A stretch of 64,000 nucleotides of DNA from positions 1-64,000 of the forward strand of contig JAENWT010000004.1 in the NCBI GenBank assembly GCA_016650125.1, given 5' to 3'. This document shows, one piece after another, positions 18,028 to 25,684 of the stretch (positions are counted from its first letter, which is position 1; each line of letters begins with the position of its first letter). Source of the DNA: Thermoleophilia bacterium. GTDB taxonomy: Bacteria > Actinomycetota > Thermoleophilia > Solirubrobacterales > 70-9. The notes beneath the pieces are model-generated. The model was not told the DNA's origin and searched no databases. It worked only from the letters and a program-made list of their open reading frames with translations. The translations under genes were made by a program, and so were the position numbers.

Positions 18028-18874
18028 CCTCGCCGGTATTGATCGCTTCCCGTATACGTTCGATCACCGTTTCGTCCCATTCGTGGGTTCTCAACAGCAG
18101 GTAACGCAGCCCGCTGATCACCATGTGGGCCTCGGTCTCGGTGCCGTCTCCGAGCAGGCCGGCCTCGCGCAGCATCTCGACCACCGGCTCGTACTCCTCG
18201 TGGAACCAGAGCTCCGCGACCTCGCCGCGGCTCATGAACCGGGCGTGCGCCTGCATCGCCCGGAAGCCCCAGGCTTCGACGCTCTCGGCGAGTTGCGCGT
18301 ACATGCGGGGTTCGCGCAGCTCAATCCGTGATCGCTGGTCCGGCGCCAGCGGGACCCGCTCGAAGAAGAGCCGCTCCTGGCTCTTGAGGGGCAGGTCGGA
18401 AAACTTGATCGATTCGGGGGCGGCGGAAGTCTGGATCTCGGTGACCGAGGCGTCGATCACCTCGATCCCCATCTGGCGCGCAACCGAGACCCGGTGGTGA
18501 CCGTCCTCGACGAAGTGGAACTCGCCGACCCGGTAGACGTCGATCGGCGGCATGCTCTTGCCTTTCCGCATCGCCGTGTTGATGCCCTGCCACCGCTGAC
18601 GTACCCGGTGCGAGGTCGGCCGGAATCGCCGGTCGAAGTCGCGGCCGCGGTCAACCGTGCCGACGACTGAGTCGAGCTCGATGGACTGGATGCCGAGCCG
18701 CCGCTCGCCGGTCTTGCCGAGCGCGGCGAGGACTTCGTCGAACGGCAGGATCTGGTCGATGTCGTCTGGCTCACGGCGCAGGCGGTTGGCCAGCCGCCGC
18801 GCGACCTGACCGCGGCGGGCCCGCGAGAAGTCGGACTGTGCGTCCTGACTGCTGAATCCGGTGTCTGCCGCCAT
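18017..18874 (-). CDS. ParB-like nuclease-domain protein
   Basis: 285 residues from ATG 18874. It has a ParB/sulfiredoxin-type core: PPIDVYRVGEFHFVEDGHHRVSVARQMG at 109-136, containing the DGHHR box. The N-terminal part is Arg-rich; the C-terminal 140 residues are alpha-helical with no family recognised (RMYAQLAESVEAWGFRAMQAHARFMSRGEVAELWF). It has no ParB helix-turn-helix and no neighbouring parA, so a role in chromosome partition is unlikely. It may be a nucleotide-binding regulator. Confidence 0.8.
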   Translation of the reverse strand: MAADTGFSSQDAQSDFSRARRGQVARRLANRLRREPDDIDQILPFDEVLAALGKTGERRLGIQSIELDSVVGTVDRGRDFDRRFRPTSHRVRQRWQGINTAMRKGKSMPPIDVYRVGEFHFVEDGHHRVSVARQMGIEVIDASVTEIQTSAAPESIKFSDLPLKSQERLFFERVPLAPDQRSRIELREPRMYAQLAESVEAWGFRAMQAHARFMSRGEVAELWFHEEYEPVVEMLREAGLLGDGTETEAHMVISGLRYLLLRTHEWDETVIERIREAINTGEVNR

Positions 18875-18919
18875 GACCCATACCTACCCCCTGCGGGCCG
18901 GGGCATAACCGGCCGGAGG

Positions 18920-20125
18920 TCAGGGCAGAGGCGTGATCTTCAGGTCGGCGAGGAAGGACTGCGTCATCGTGCCGCCGTTGGCCATGGCGAGGGTGATGGT
19001 GTCACCCGCGTTCAGGGGCAGGACCGCTGACTTCGAGACCTGGTTGGACGCGAGCGGCACTCTCAGGGTCAGGATCAGGGTGACATCGACGTTGAGCAAG
19101 GGCAACTGGGCACTGGCCGCCGGCGGAGCAATGACACCGTTCCTGACGATGAGCAGTTCGGTCGTGTTGCCGGCCCCCTGGGTCTGAGTGACCGCAGCTA
19201 CCGGACCACCGATCGAGGTGGCATCGACTTCGTAATCTCCGTCTGTGGGCGCCGTGTAGGTGCCGGTTACCGGGTCGAAAGAATTGTCGGGGTCGTAGTC
19301 CTCGTCCCAGCCGGTCAGGGTGTTGGTGTTGGAGGAGTTCACGGATTGGGAGCTCGGCATCGTGGCGAAGAGGTCGGGGACGACACCCGCGACTCCAGTC
19401 GCGCCAGTCGGCCCGAGCAAACCCTGCAGGCCCGTGGCGCCCGTTACGCCCGCCAGACCCGTTGAACCGGTCGGCCCGAGCAGACCTTGCAGTCCCGTCG
19501 CGCCTGTTACACCCTCAAGTCCGGTCGCACCAGTAACGCCATCGAGTCCGGGGAGGCCCCCGAGACCTGTCGCGCCGGTCAACCCATCGAGTCCAGGAAT
19601 CCCCTGAAGTCCGGTCGGACCGATGAGCCCTGCGACGCCCTCAAGTCCGGTCGTGCCAGTAACGCCATCGAGTCCCGTGAGGCCCCTCTCGCCCGTCGGT
19701 CCTTCAAGGCCGGGAAGTCCGATACCCGTAGCTCCGGTAGCGCCTCGCTGTCCGGTCGCCCCGGCGATACCGGTGGGACCGATCGGCCCCTCGGGACCAG
19801 TCCCGCCGGCGCCCGGTCCTGTCGCACCTGTGGTGCCCTTGGGGCCGGTGGCGCCGGGCTTGCCGTTGGCGCCTGAGCTGCCGGTCGGTCCCGGGCTGCC
19901 CGGGGTCACCGCAGATCCGGTTCCGCAGGGCAGTTTGATCGCCTTGGTGCGTTTCTTCTTCGAAACCTTCTTCTTGAAGGTGAAGACCGTCTTCACCATG
20001 ATGCGGCACTGCTTGACCTGGGCCGGGACCGCTGCGGCGGCAGGCGAGAAAGAGGCGCCGGGTATCAGCGCGGCCGCGAGAACCCCCGCGACGAGAAGGG
20101 ATCCCCTGACTCTAACCTTGGTCAT
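18920..20125 (-). CDS. Secreted collagen-like protein with C-terminal globular domain
   Basis: 401 residues. Signal peptide 1-32, then a basic Cys-bounded segment 38-67 (VKQCR ... FKKKVSKKKRTKAIKLPC). Next come about 55 Gly-X-Y triplets (76-246) rich in GPTG, GATG and GLQG, with internal repeats. A beta-rich C-terminal domain (247-401) resembles the trimeric BclA/C1q-like jelly roll: STNTLTGW-like start, GTYTAPTDGDYEVDA and AGDTITLAMANGG. Known bacterial collagens of this plan form extracellular or spore-surface triple helices trimerised by the C-domain. It starts 3 nt after a second, shorter collagen gene. Confidence 0.88.
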   Translation of the reverse strand: MTKVRVRGSLLVAGVLAAALIPGASFSPAAAAVPAQVKQCRIMVKTVFTFKKKVSKKKRTKAIKLPCGTGSAVTPGSPGPTGSSGANGKPGATGPKGTTGATGPGAGGTGPEGPIGPTGIAGATGQRGATGATGIGLPGLEGPTGERGLTGLDGVTGTTGLEGVAGLIGPTGLQGIPGLDGLTGATGLGGLPGLDGVTGATGLEGVTGATGLQGLLGPTGSTGLAGVTGATGLQGLLGPTGATGVAGVVPDLFATMPSSQSVNSSNTNTLTGWDEDYDPDNSFDPVTGTYTAPTDGDYEVDATSIGGPVAAVTQTQGAGNTTELLIVRNGVIAPPAASAQLPLLNVDVTLILTLRVPLASNQVSKSAVLPLNAGDTITLAMANGGTMTQSFLADLKITPLP

Positions 20126-20128
20126 GGA

Positions 20129-20683
20129 CTAGGGGATGATGAATATTCCCGTAAGCCCGGTCGGCCCGGTCGGCCCGGTGATGCCCGGCAGACCAGTCGG
20201 CCCGATCAAGCCCTGAAGTCCCGTGGGACCGGTCAACCCGGTCACACCCTCGAGCCCAGTCGCACCGGTGATCCCCCGAAGTCCGTCAAGTCCCACGAGG
20301 CCAGTCGGGCCAGTCGCACCGGTCGGCCCCGCGGGGCCTCCCACGGGGCCAGTGGGACCGATCGGCCCGATTGGTCCGGTGGGCCCGGTCGGACCCGCCT
20401 TTCCGTCGGAACCCGGTTTACCCGGGGTTCCGGCGGGGCCCGTCGGGCCGGTCGCACCGGTCTTACCCATCGAGCAGAGGAGGTTGATCGCTACCTTCTG
20501 CTTCTTCCTCGAAACCTTCTTTTTGAAGCTGAGCACCGCTTTCATCGTCTTGCGGCACTTCTTCACCTTGGCCGGTGTCGCGGCGGAGGCGGACGAAAGC
20601 GGGCCGCCGGCCATCAGCGCCGCCGAAATAAATCCCGCAACGACAACAGGCCCCACCGATCCGCTGATCCTTCCCTTGATCAT
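20129..20683 (-). CDS. Secreted collagen-like protein without C-terminal domain
   Basis: About 184 residues from ATG 20683 (a longer frame starts at 20716 but delays the signal peptide). The plan matches the downstream neighbour: signal peptide 1-35, basic Cys-bounded module 39-72 ([31 protein letters not shown]), then about 36 Gly-X-Y triplets. It stops right after the collagen tract with the short end GIFIIP and has no trimerising globular domain. Two explanations fit: a truncated duplicate, or a short collagen that co-assembles with its partner. Same operon, gap 3 nt. Confidence 0.8.
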   Translation of the reverse strand: MIKGRISGSVGPVVVAGFISAALMAGGPLSSASAATPAKVKKCRKTMKAVLSFKKKVSRKKQKVAINLLCSMGKTGATGPTGPAGTPGKPGSDGKAGPTGPTGPIGPIGPTGPVGGPAGPTGATGPTGLVGLDGLRGITGATGLEGVTGLTGPTGLQGLIGPTGLPGITGPTGPTGLTGIFIIP

Positions 20684-20847
20684 GTTGAAAGCGTACCTGA
20701 GATCGCCGACTTCCACGCAAATCGCGAAGTTCGGGAGAAATGCGGCCCGGTGCCATTCTGGAACCCGGGTGCGGCCGCTGCTACTCTGCCTATGTAGGTA
20801 GACCGCCTACGCGTCTTCGTCAATCGAGCAACAGGTGGCCCTAGACC

Positions 20848-22290
20848 TTGAGCGAACAGACTTATCTGGATCGCGAAGGACCGCGTGACGAGTGTGGAGT
20901 GTTCGGCGTTTATGCGCCAGGACACGACGTAGCCAGACTCGCTTACTTCAGTCTTTATGCGCTTCAGCATCGTGGCCAGGAATCGGCCGGCATCGCCACC
21001 TGCGAAGGCGGGCACATCACCACCATGCGTGATTCCGGCCTCGTCTCACAGGTCTTCGATGAAGACAAGCTGAAGGCGCTCGCGGGCGACATGGGCATCG
21101 GCCACGTTCGGTACTCGACCACCGGCGGCGGCTCCTGGGAGAACAGCCAGCCGATCTGGCGCGACGACGGCCGCGAGCTCGCGCTCGCCCACAACGGCAA
21201 CCTGACCAACGCGGTCGAGCTTTACAACCGCCTCAAGCTCAAGGGCCTCAGTTTCCGCGGCACCACCGACTCGGAGATAATCGCCGCGCTCATCTCCTGC
21301 GACTACGGCCGCCACGTAGAAGACGCGGTCGCCAACGTGATGCCGCAGCTCGAGGGCGCCTACTCGACTGTGGTCATGACCAAGCACGCGATCGTCGCCT
21401 TCCGCGACCCGTACGGCATCCGCCCGCTTTCACTCGGCAAGCTTGACGGCAACTATGTGATCGCCTCCGAAAGCTGCGCCTTCGACATCATCGGCGCCGA
21501 GCTGGTCCGCGAGATCAGCCCCGGCGAGATGGTCTCGCTCAGCGAGAAGGGTCTCGAATCGAGGCAGGTCGTGAAGTCCACCCGGACCGCCCACTGCGTC
21601 TTCGAGCACATCTACTTCTCCCGCCCCGACACGATCCTCGAAGGCAACCGCCTCCAGCAGGTCCGCGGCAAGATGGGCGAGATCCTCTGGCGGGAGGCGC
21701 CGGTCGACGCCGACCTCGTGATCTCGGTGCCCGACTCCGGTACCCCGGCCGCCCGCGGGTTCGCCCGGGCCTCCGGCCTGCCGCAGGACGACGGCCTGAT
21801 CAAGAACCGTTACGTGGCCCGGACCTTCATCCAGCCGGGCCAGGAGCTGCGAAAGCACGGCCTGCGCATGAAGTTCAACCCGCTCCCCGAGATCATTTCC
21901 GGCCAGCGGGTCGTCGTGGTCGACGATTCGATCGTGCGCGGCAACACCACCCGGCAGATCGTGAAGATGCTGCGCGACGCCGGCGCCAAGGAAGTCCACC
22001 TGCGGATCTCGGCCCCGCCGATCCGGTACGGCTGCAACTACGGGATCGACATGTCGGCCCGTGACGAGATGGTCGCGCACAACCGGACGATCCCCGAGAT
22101 CGCCAAGGAAGTCGGCGCCGACTCGCTCGCCTACCTCTCGATGGAAGGCGTCTACGAAGCGATCGGCACCCCGGCCGAAGTCCACTGCGACGCCTGCTTC
22201 ACCGGCAACTACCCGCTCGGCGACGATCCTGACGAAGCCGACGGCAAGTTCGATCTCGAAGAGATCGCCGTCCTGCCCGTCGCCCGCTGA
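20848..22290 (+). CDS. purF: Amidophosphoribosyltransferase
   Basis: Committed step of purine synthesis: PRPP plus glutamine to phosphoribosylamine. 480 residues from TTG 20848. A 15-residue propeptide precedes the nucleophile Cys16 (RDECGVFGVY). Glutaminase motifs LQHRGQESAG and GIGHVRYSTTGG are present. PRPP site: VVVVDDSIVRGNTTRQIV. Cysteines in TAHCVFEH, RYGCNYG and VHCDACFTGNYP fit the [4Fe-4S] ligands of the Bacillus-type enzyme. The last 75 nt occur again, slightly diverged, at 22867-22942. Confidence 0.97.
   Translation: MSEQTYLDREGPRDECGVFGVYAPGHDVARLAYFSLYALQHRGQESAGIATCEGGHITTMRDSGLVSQVFDEDKLKALAGDMGIGHVRYSTTGGGSWENSQPIWRDDGRELALAHNGNLTNAVELYNRLKLKGLSFRGTTDSEIIAALISCDYGRHVEDAVANVMPQLEGAYSTVVMTKHAIVAFRDPYGIRPLSLGKLDGNYVIASESCAFDIIGAELVREISPGEMVSLSEKGLESRQVVKSTRTAHCVFEHIYFSRPDTILEGNRLQQVRGKMGEILWREAPVDADLVISVPDSGTPAARGFARASGLPQDDGLIKNRYVARTFIQPGQELRKHGLRMKFNPLPEIISGQRVVVVDDSIVRGNTTRQIVKMLRDAGAKEVHLRISAPPIRYGCNYGIDMSARDEMVAHNRTIPEIAKEVGADSLAYLSMEGVYEAIGTPAEVHCDACFTGNYPLGDDPDEADGKFDLEEIAVLPVAR
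22216..22290. repeat. Direct repeat copy 1 (functional purF 3' end)
   Basis: From CTCGGCGACGATCC to the TGA of purF. It matches 22867-22942 over the whole length apart from a few substitutions, one extra A in the second copy and a different stop. The two copies bracket the DUF4258/DUF2283 pair. Confidence 0.9.
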
Positions 22291-22298
22291 ACCCGCCC

Positions 22299-22607
22299 TC
22301 AGCCGATCACTGACTCCGACCCATATTGACCGTCGGAGAACTCGAGCTTGACCTCACGATCAGGGGCAGCCAGCGCTGCGCGGGCAGCCGCTTCGACTAG
22401 CTGTGGATCAACGCCAGCGACCGCCGCAGCCTCGCCGACAAACCTGAGTGCCTTTTCCGGATAGAGGAACTCGATGTTCGCGGCCTTGCCACCCGAGAAC
22501 GCTACGTGGCAATAGGTGTCATCAACCTCTACAGAATCGTCCCAATGTCCGCTCTCGGACAGGGTGATTGAAATGGCGTCTGCCTGGCTGTCGTAATCAG
22601 CTTTCAT
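22299..22607 (-). CDS. DUF2283 family protein
   Basis: 102 residues from ATG 22607, chosen because it overlaps the upstream stop as ATGA (a GTG at 22619 is the alternative). The N-terminal MKADYDSQADAISITLSES is the DUF2283 signature, followed by HVAFSGGKAANIEFLYPEKA. Family members are small and often sit beside DUF4258 proteins in a toxin/antitoxin-like layout, as here. Function unproven. It lies only 8 nt from the purF stop, convergent. Confidence 0.8.
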   Translation of the reverse strand: MKADYDSQADAISITLSESGHWDDSVEVDDTYCHVAFSGGKAANIEFLYPEKALRFVGEAAAVAGVDPQLVEAAARAALAAPDREVKLEFSDGQYGSESVIG

Positions 22608-22825
22608 CTCGGTCTCCACTCAAAGAGCGTAATCACATAGCCAGGTCTGTCAAGCGCAACAACCACAAGGATCTGAACTCCCTCGTGCTTCACGATGTAC
22701 CTAGGGTTCCCGGCATCGTCAAGGTCGTGAGGCGCCTCGTCCCACAGGATCGACTCGATTTCGGCCGCTGAAACGCCCAACCACCTCAGACCATTCTTCG
22801 CGTGGCGGCTGAATTCCAGACCCAT
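22604..22825 (-). CDS. DUF4258 family protein (possible toxin)
   Basis: 73 residues from ATG 22825. Pattern FSRHAKNGLRWLGVSAAEIESIL, then PRYIVKHEGVQILVVVALDRPGYVITLFEW, typical of DUF4258, a compact RelE/BrnT-like fold in which the conserved His of RHAK is notable. Translationally coupled to the DUF2283 gene. The pair is probably a toxin/antitoxin-like module; no activity is shown for this family. Confidence 0.75.
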   Translation of the reverse strand: MGLEFSRHAKNGLRWLGVSAAEIESILWDEAPHDLDDAGNPRYIVKHEGVQILVVVALDRPGYVITLFEWRPR

Positions 22826-22866
22826 GTCCGATCAAGAACTGGGCTGGCATTTCTCGCCCCACTCCC

Positions 22867-22942
22867 CTCGGCGACGATCCCGAGGAAGCCGACGGCAAGT
22901 TCGAATCTCGAAGAGATCGCCGTCCTGCCCGTCGCCCGCTAG
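22867..22942 (+). pseudogene. Second copy of the purF 3' end
   Basis: 76 nt matching the last 75 nt of purF (ends ...GCCCGTCGCCCGC plus stop). Differences: CCTGAC to CCCGAG, one inserted A (TTCGAATCTCG), and TAG in place of TGA. The inserted base breaks the frame, and no purF body lies upstream. It is a molecular scar of an insertion or duplication at the purF 3' end. Confidence 0.9.
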
Positions 22943-22954
22943 TCGCGATCTGGC

Positions 22955-22971
22955 CCTGACCCCCGGTCAGG
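22955..22971. terminator. Hairpin at the end of the 22967 gene
   Basis: CCTGACC-CCC-GGTCAGG, a 7-bp stem extended by GG/CC beyond a bulge. It overlaps the stop codon of the minus-strand gene and follows the purF-tail remnant. Probable transcription barrier between converging units; no U-tract. Confidence 0.4.
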
Positions 22972-23266
22972 CCGGGGTGAGGTGGTCGTCTGCGACCAAT
23001 ACTTCAACTGATGCCGGGTAGTAATCGACCAGTCCGACGGAGCTGAGGCTGTCGGCAACCGCGTCGAACAGTGTCCGGGCCGCGGTGCTCCGGTCATTTG
23101 TTTCTGTGGACATGACGACAAGCATTGAATCGCCTTCCCAGGACAGAACGGGTCCGAACCCGCCGAATTCAGCTTCCAGATGATCGATCAGCGGTCCCCA
23201 ACGCGGTTCGTCCTCAACCGGGAGATCGGGAACTGCGATTCGGGCACGATACTCCATGTCACCCAC
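22967..23266 (-). CDS. Hypothetical small protein
   Basis: 99 residues from GTG 23266 (ATG 23257 is an alternative). The sequence reads as an alternating beta/alpha fold: MEYRARIAVPDLPVEDEPRW, then FGPVLSWEGDSMLVVMSTE, AARTLFDAVADSL and DYYPASVEVLVAD. This regular spacing and the two predicted sheets suggest a ferredoxin-like fold. No family recognised. It stands alone between the purF-tail scar and divergent purN. Confidence 0.6.
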   Translation of the reverse strand: MGDMEYRARIAVPDLPVEDEPRWGPLIDHLEAEFGGFGPVLSWEGDSMLVVMSTETNDRSTAARTLFDAVADSLSSVGLVDYYPASVEVLVADDHLTPA

Positions 23267-23394
23267 GATAACCCTTTCGTTTCAGCTCGGAAAGCTGATT
23301 TCTCCAAGTAGAACTGCTGCTCAGCGTGTTCGCCAGCGCTGGCCTGCGGCGGTGCCATCTGACGAAGTCGCATGAGCGGATAAGGGCGCAGGGC

Positions 23395-23408
23395 GGGAGA
23401 ATTCTCCC
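23395..23408. promoter_or_regulatory. 14-bp perfect palindrome upstream of purN
   Basis: GGGAGAATTCTCCC lies 41 nt before the purN start, in the divergent gap between the 23266 gene and purN. A perfect 7+7 palindrome in this position could be an operator. No matching site was found before the other pur genes. Confidence 0.35.
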
Positions 23409-23449
23409 CGGGGATACCGGGTCGCGATGGAATGCGGCAGGATGGCGGG

Positions 23450-24079
23450 GTGAGCTCGTCTGATCCTTCATTTCGCATCGTGGTGCTGGCCTCGGGTGGC
23501 GGGACCAACCTGCAGGCGATCATCGACGAGCTGCACGGGAAGGACGGGGTCACCGTCGCCGGAGTCGCCTCCGACAAGCCCGACGCCTTCGCGCTGGAAC
23601 GGGCGGCCGCGGCGAACATCGACACCGGGATCTTCACCCGTGAACGCCACGGCGACCGGCCGACCCGCGACCTCGCCCTCGCCGACTGGGTCGACTCACA
23701 CTCCGCCGACCTGGTCGTCCTGGCCGGCTACATGCAACTTCTCTCGCCGGAATTCGTGGCCCGTTTCCGCGGGCGCATCGTCAACGTGCACCCGGCGCTG
23801 CTGCCTTCCTTCCCCGGCCTCGACGCGATCGGCCAGGCACTCGACCACGGGGTCCGCGTGACCGGCGTGACCGTTCACTTCGTCGACGAAGGCACCGACA
23901 CCGGGCCGGTCATTCTTCAGCGCTCGGTCGAAATTCCCGCAAATTGGGAACGCGAGGAGCTCGAAAAAGCGATCCACGAGATCGAGCACGAAATCTACCC
24001 CGAGGCGATAGGCATGATTGCCCGGGGCAAGGTTAGGATCGCCGCGGACAACCCCCGTCAGGTAATCGTCGACCAGTAG
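23450..24079 (+). CDS. purN: Phosphoribosylglycinamide formyltransferase
   Basis: Transfers formyl from 10-formyl-THF to GAR. About 209 residues from GTG 23450, preferred because an AGGA site lies 8 nt upstream and the strand FRIVVLASGGGTNLQ follows quickly; ATG 23432 is the alternative. Catalytic trio visible: Asn112 and His114 in IVNVHPALLPSFPG, Asp150 in DEGTDTGPVI. Ten nucleotides before purH. Confidence 0.96.
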   Translation: MSSSDPSFRIVVLASGGGTNLQAIIDELHGKDGVTVAGVASDKPDAFALERAAAANIDTGIFTRERHGDRPTRDLALADWVDSHSADLVVLAGYMQLLSPEFVARFRGRIVNVHPALLPSFPGLDAIGQALDHGVRVTGVTVHFVDEGTDTGPVILQRSVEIPANWEREELEKAIHEIEHEIYPEAIGMIARGKVRIAADNPRQVIVDQ

Positions 24080-24088
24080 AAGGTGGAG

Positions 24089-25684
24089 ATGGACAACATT
24101 GACCCGACCAACGGACCGATCAAGGTCCGGCGTGCATTGATTTCCGTCTCGGACAAGACCGGAGTCACCGAGTTCGCCGCCGGCCTGGTCCGTTCCGGAG
24201 TCGAGATCCTGTCGACCGGAGGCACCGCGCTCGCCCTGCGCGACGCCGGCATCGAAGTGATCGACGTCTCCGACTACACCGGCCAGAAGGAGATCATGGA
24301 CGGACGGGTCAAGACCCTCCACCCGAAGATCTACGCCGGCATCCTCGCCCGCCGCTCGGACCCGGCCCACGTCGCGGTCCTCGAAGCCGAGGAGATCCCC
24401 CCGATCGACCTGGTCTGCGTCAACCTCTACCCCTTCGAAGCGACCGTCGCGAAGGAGGACGTGAGTCCCCGGGACGCGATCGAGAACATCGACATCGGCG
24501 GACCGACCATGATCCGCGCCGCCGCCAAGAACCACGAAGACGTCGTCGTAGCGGTCAAGCCGGAGTGCTATGACGCGATTCTCGCCGAGATGGAAGAGAC
24601 CGATGGCGAGGTCTCGGCCTCGACCCGGCACTGGCTGGCCAACGAGGCCTTCGCCCAGACCGCGCGTTACGATTCGGCGATCTCCCGCTGGTTCTCCGAG
24701 TCGTACGAGGCCTTCCCCGAACACCGGGTCATCGCCTACGAGAAGCAGCTCGACCTTTCCTACGGCGAGAACCCGCATCAGCGGGCCGCCTTCTATTCCG
24801 AGGTCGGGCTCGACAGCAACGTACTGACCGATCTCGCCAAGCTCCACGGCCGCGCGCTCTCCTTCAACAACGTGCTCGACCTCGACTCGGCCCGCCGCCT
24901 GCTGGCCGACCTCGCTGGCCCGGCCTGCGTGATCGTCAAGCACAACAATCCCTGTGGTGTGGCCCTCGGCGACAGCGGCCTCGACGCCTACGAGCGGGCC
25001 CGCGACTGCGATCCGATGTCGGCTTACGGCGGCGTAATCGCCATCAACCAGCCGGTCAGCGTGGCGCTCGCCGAATCGCTTCACAAGAACTTCGTCGAGG
25101 TACTGATCGCACCCTCATACCAAGAGGGAGCGCTCGAGGTCCTTCAGCAGAAAGAAGCGATCCGGATCTTCACCGACGAGGCCTCGCCCTACCCGGACTC
25201 CCGCGAAAAGGACATCAAGCGGGTCCGCGGCGGCATCCTCGTCCAGGACCGTGACGGAGAGCCGGAACAGCGCGAGATGATGGAAGTCGTGACCAAGGCG
25301 AAGCCGACCGAGGAAGCCTGGGTCGACCTGCTCTTCGCCTGGACCGTCTGCCGCCACGTGCGCTCGAACGCGATCATCCTGGCCAAGGACGGGGTCACGC
25401 TCGGCATCGGCGCCGGCCAGATGAGCCGCGTCGACTCGACCCGGCTCGCGATCGAAAAATGCCGCTTCGCCCACGGTGAAGAGGCGGCCGACCTCCTGAC
25501 CGGCTGCGCCATGGCCTCCGACGCCTTCTTCCCTTTCGCCGACGGCCCCGCCGCGGCGATCGAAGCCGGAGCGACTTCAGTCATCCAGCCGGGCGGCTCG
25601 AAGCGCGACGGCGAAGTAATCGAAGCCTGCGACGAATCGGAGACCGCCATGGTCTTCACAAAGCACAGGCATTTCCGCCACTAG
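24089..25684 (+). CDS. purH: AICAR formyltransferase / IMP cyclohydrolase
   Basis: Bifunctional last two steps to IMP. About 531 residues from ATG 24089 (AAGGTGG ribosome site; GTG 24083 is in the same frame). N-terminal MGS-like cyclohydrolase: RALISVSDKTGVTEFAAGL, STGGTALALRDAG, DGRVKTLHPKIY. The C-terminal transformylase has the KHNNPCGVA motif and ends SVIQPGGSKRDGEVIEACDE ... MVFTKHRHFRH. Its TAG shares the CTAG palindrome with the stop of the convergent gene. Confidence 0.97.
   Translation: MDNIDPTNGPIKVRRALISVSDKTGVTEFAAGLVRSGVEILSTGGTALALRDAGIEVIDVSDYTGQKEIMDGRVKTLHPKIYAGILARRSDPAHVAVLEAEEIPPIDLVCVNLYPFEATVAKEDVSPRDAIENIDIGGPTMIRAAAKNHEDVVVAVKPECYDAILAEMEETDGEVSASTRHWLANEAFAQTARYDSAISRWFSESYEAFPEHRVIAYEKQLDLSYGENPHQRAAFYSEVGLDSNVLTDLAKLHGRALSFNNVLDLDSARRLLADLAGPACVIVKHNNPCGVALGDSGLDAYERARDCDPMSAYGGVIAINQPVSVALAESLHKNFVEVLIAPSYQEGALEVLQQKEAIRIFTDEASPYPDSREKDIKRVRGGILVQDRDGEPEQREMMEVVTKAKPTEEAWVDLLFAWTVCRHVRSNAIILAKDGVTLGIGAGQMSRVDSTRLAIEKCRFAHGEEAADLLTGCAMASDAFFPFADGPAAAIEAGATSVIQPGGSKRDGEVIEACDESETAMVFTKHRHFRH

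Noticed and set aside
19320-20132. Proline-rich plus-strand frames over the collagen genes
   Set aside because: Mirror images of Gly-X-Y codons; the minus-strand proteins have signal peptides and domains, these do not.
18920-20716. Possible CRISPR or tandem-repeat array
   Set aside because: The repetition is 9-nt Gly-X-Y codon repetition within coding frames; no regular spacers.
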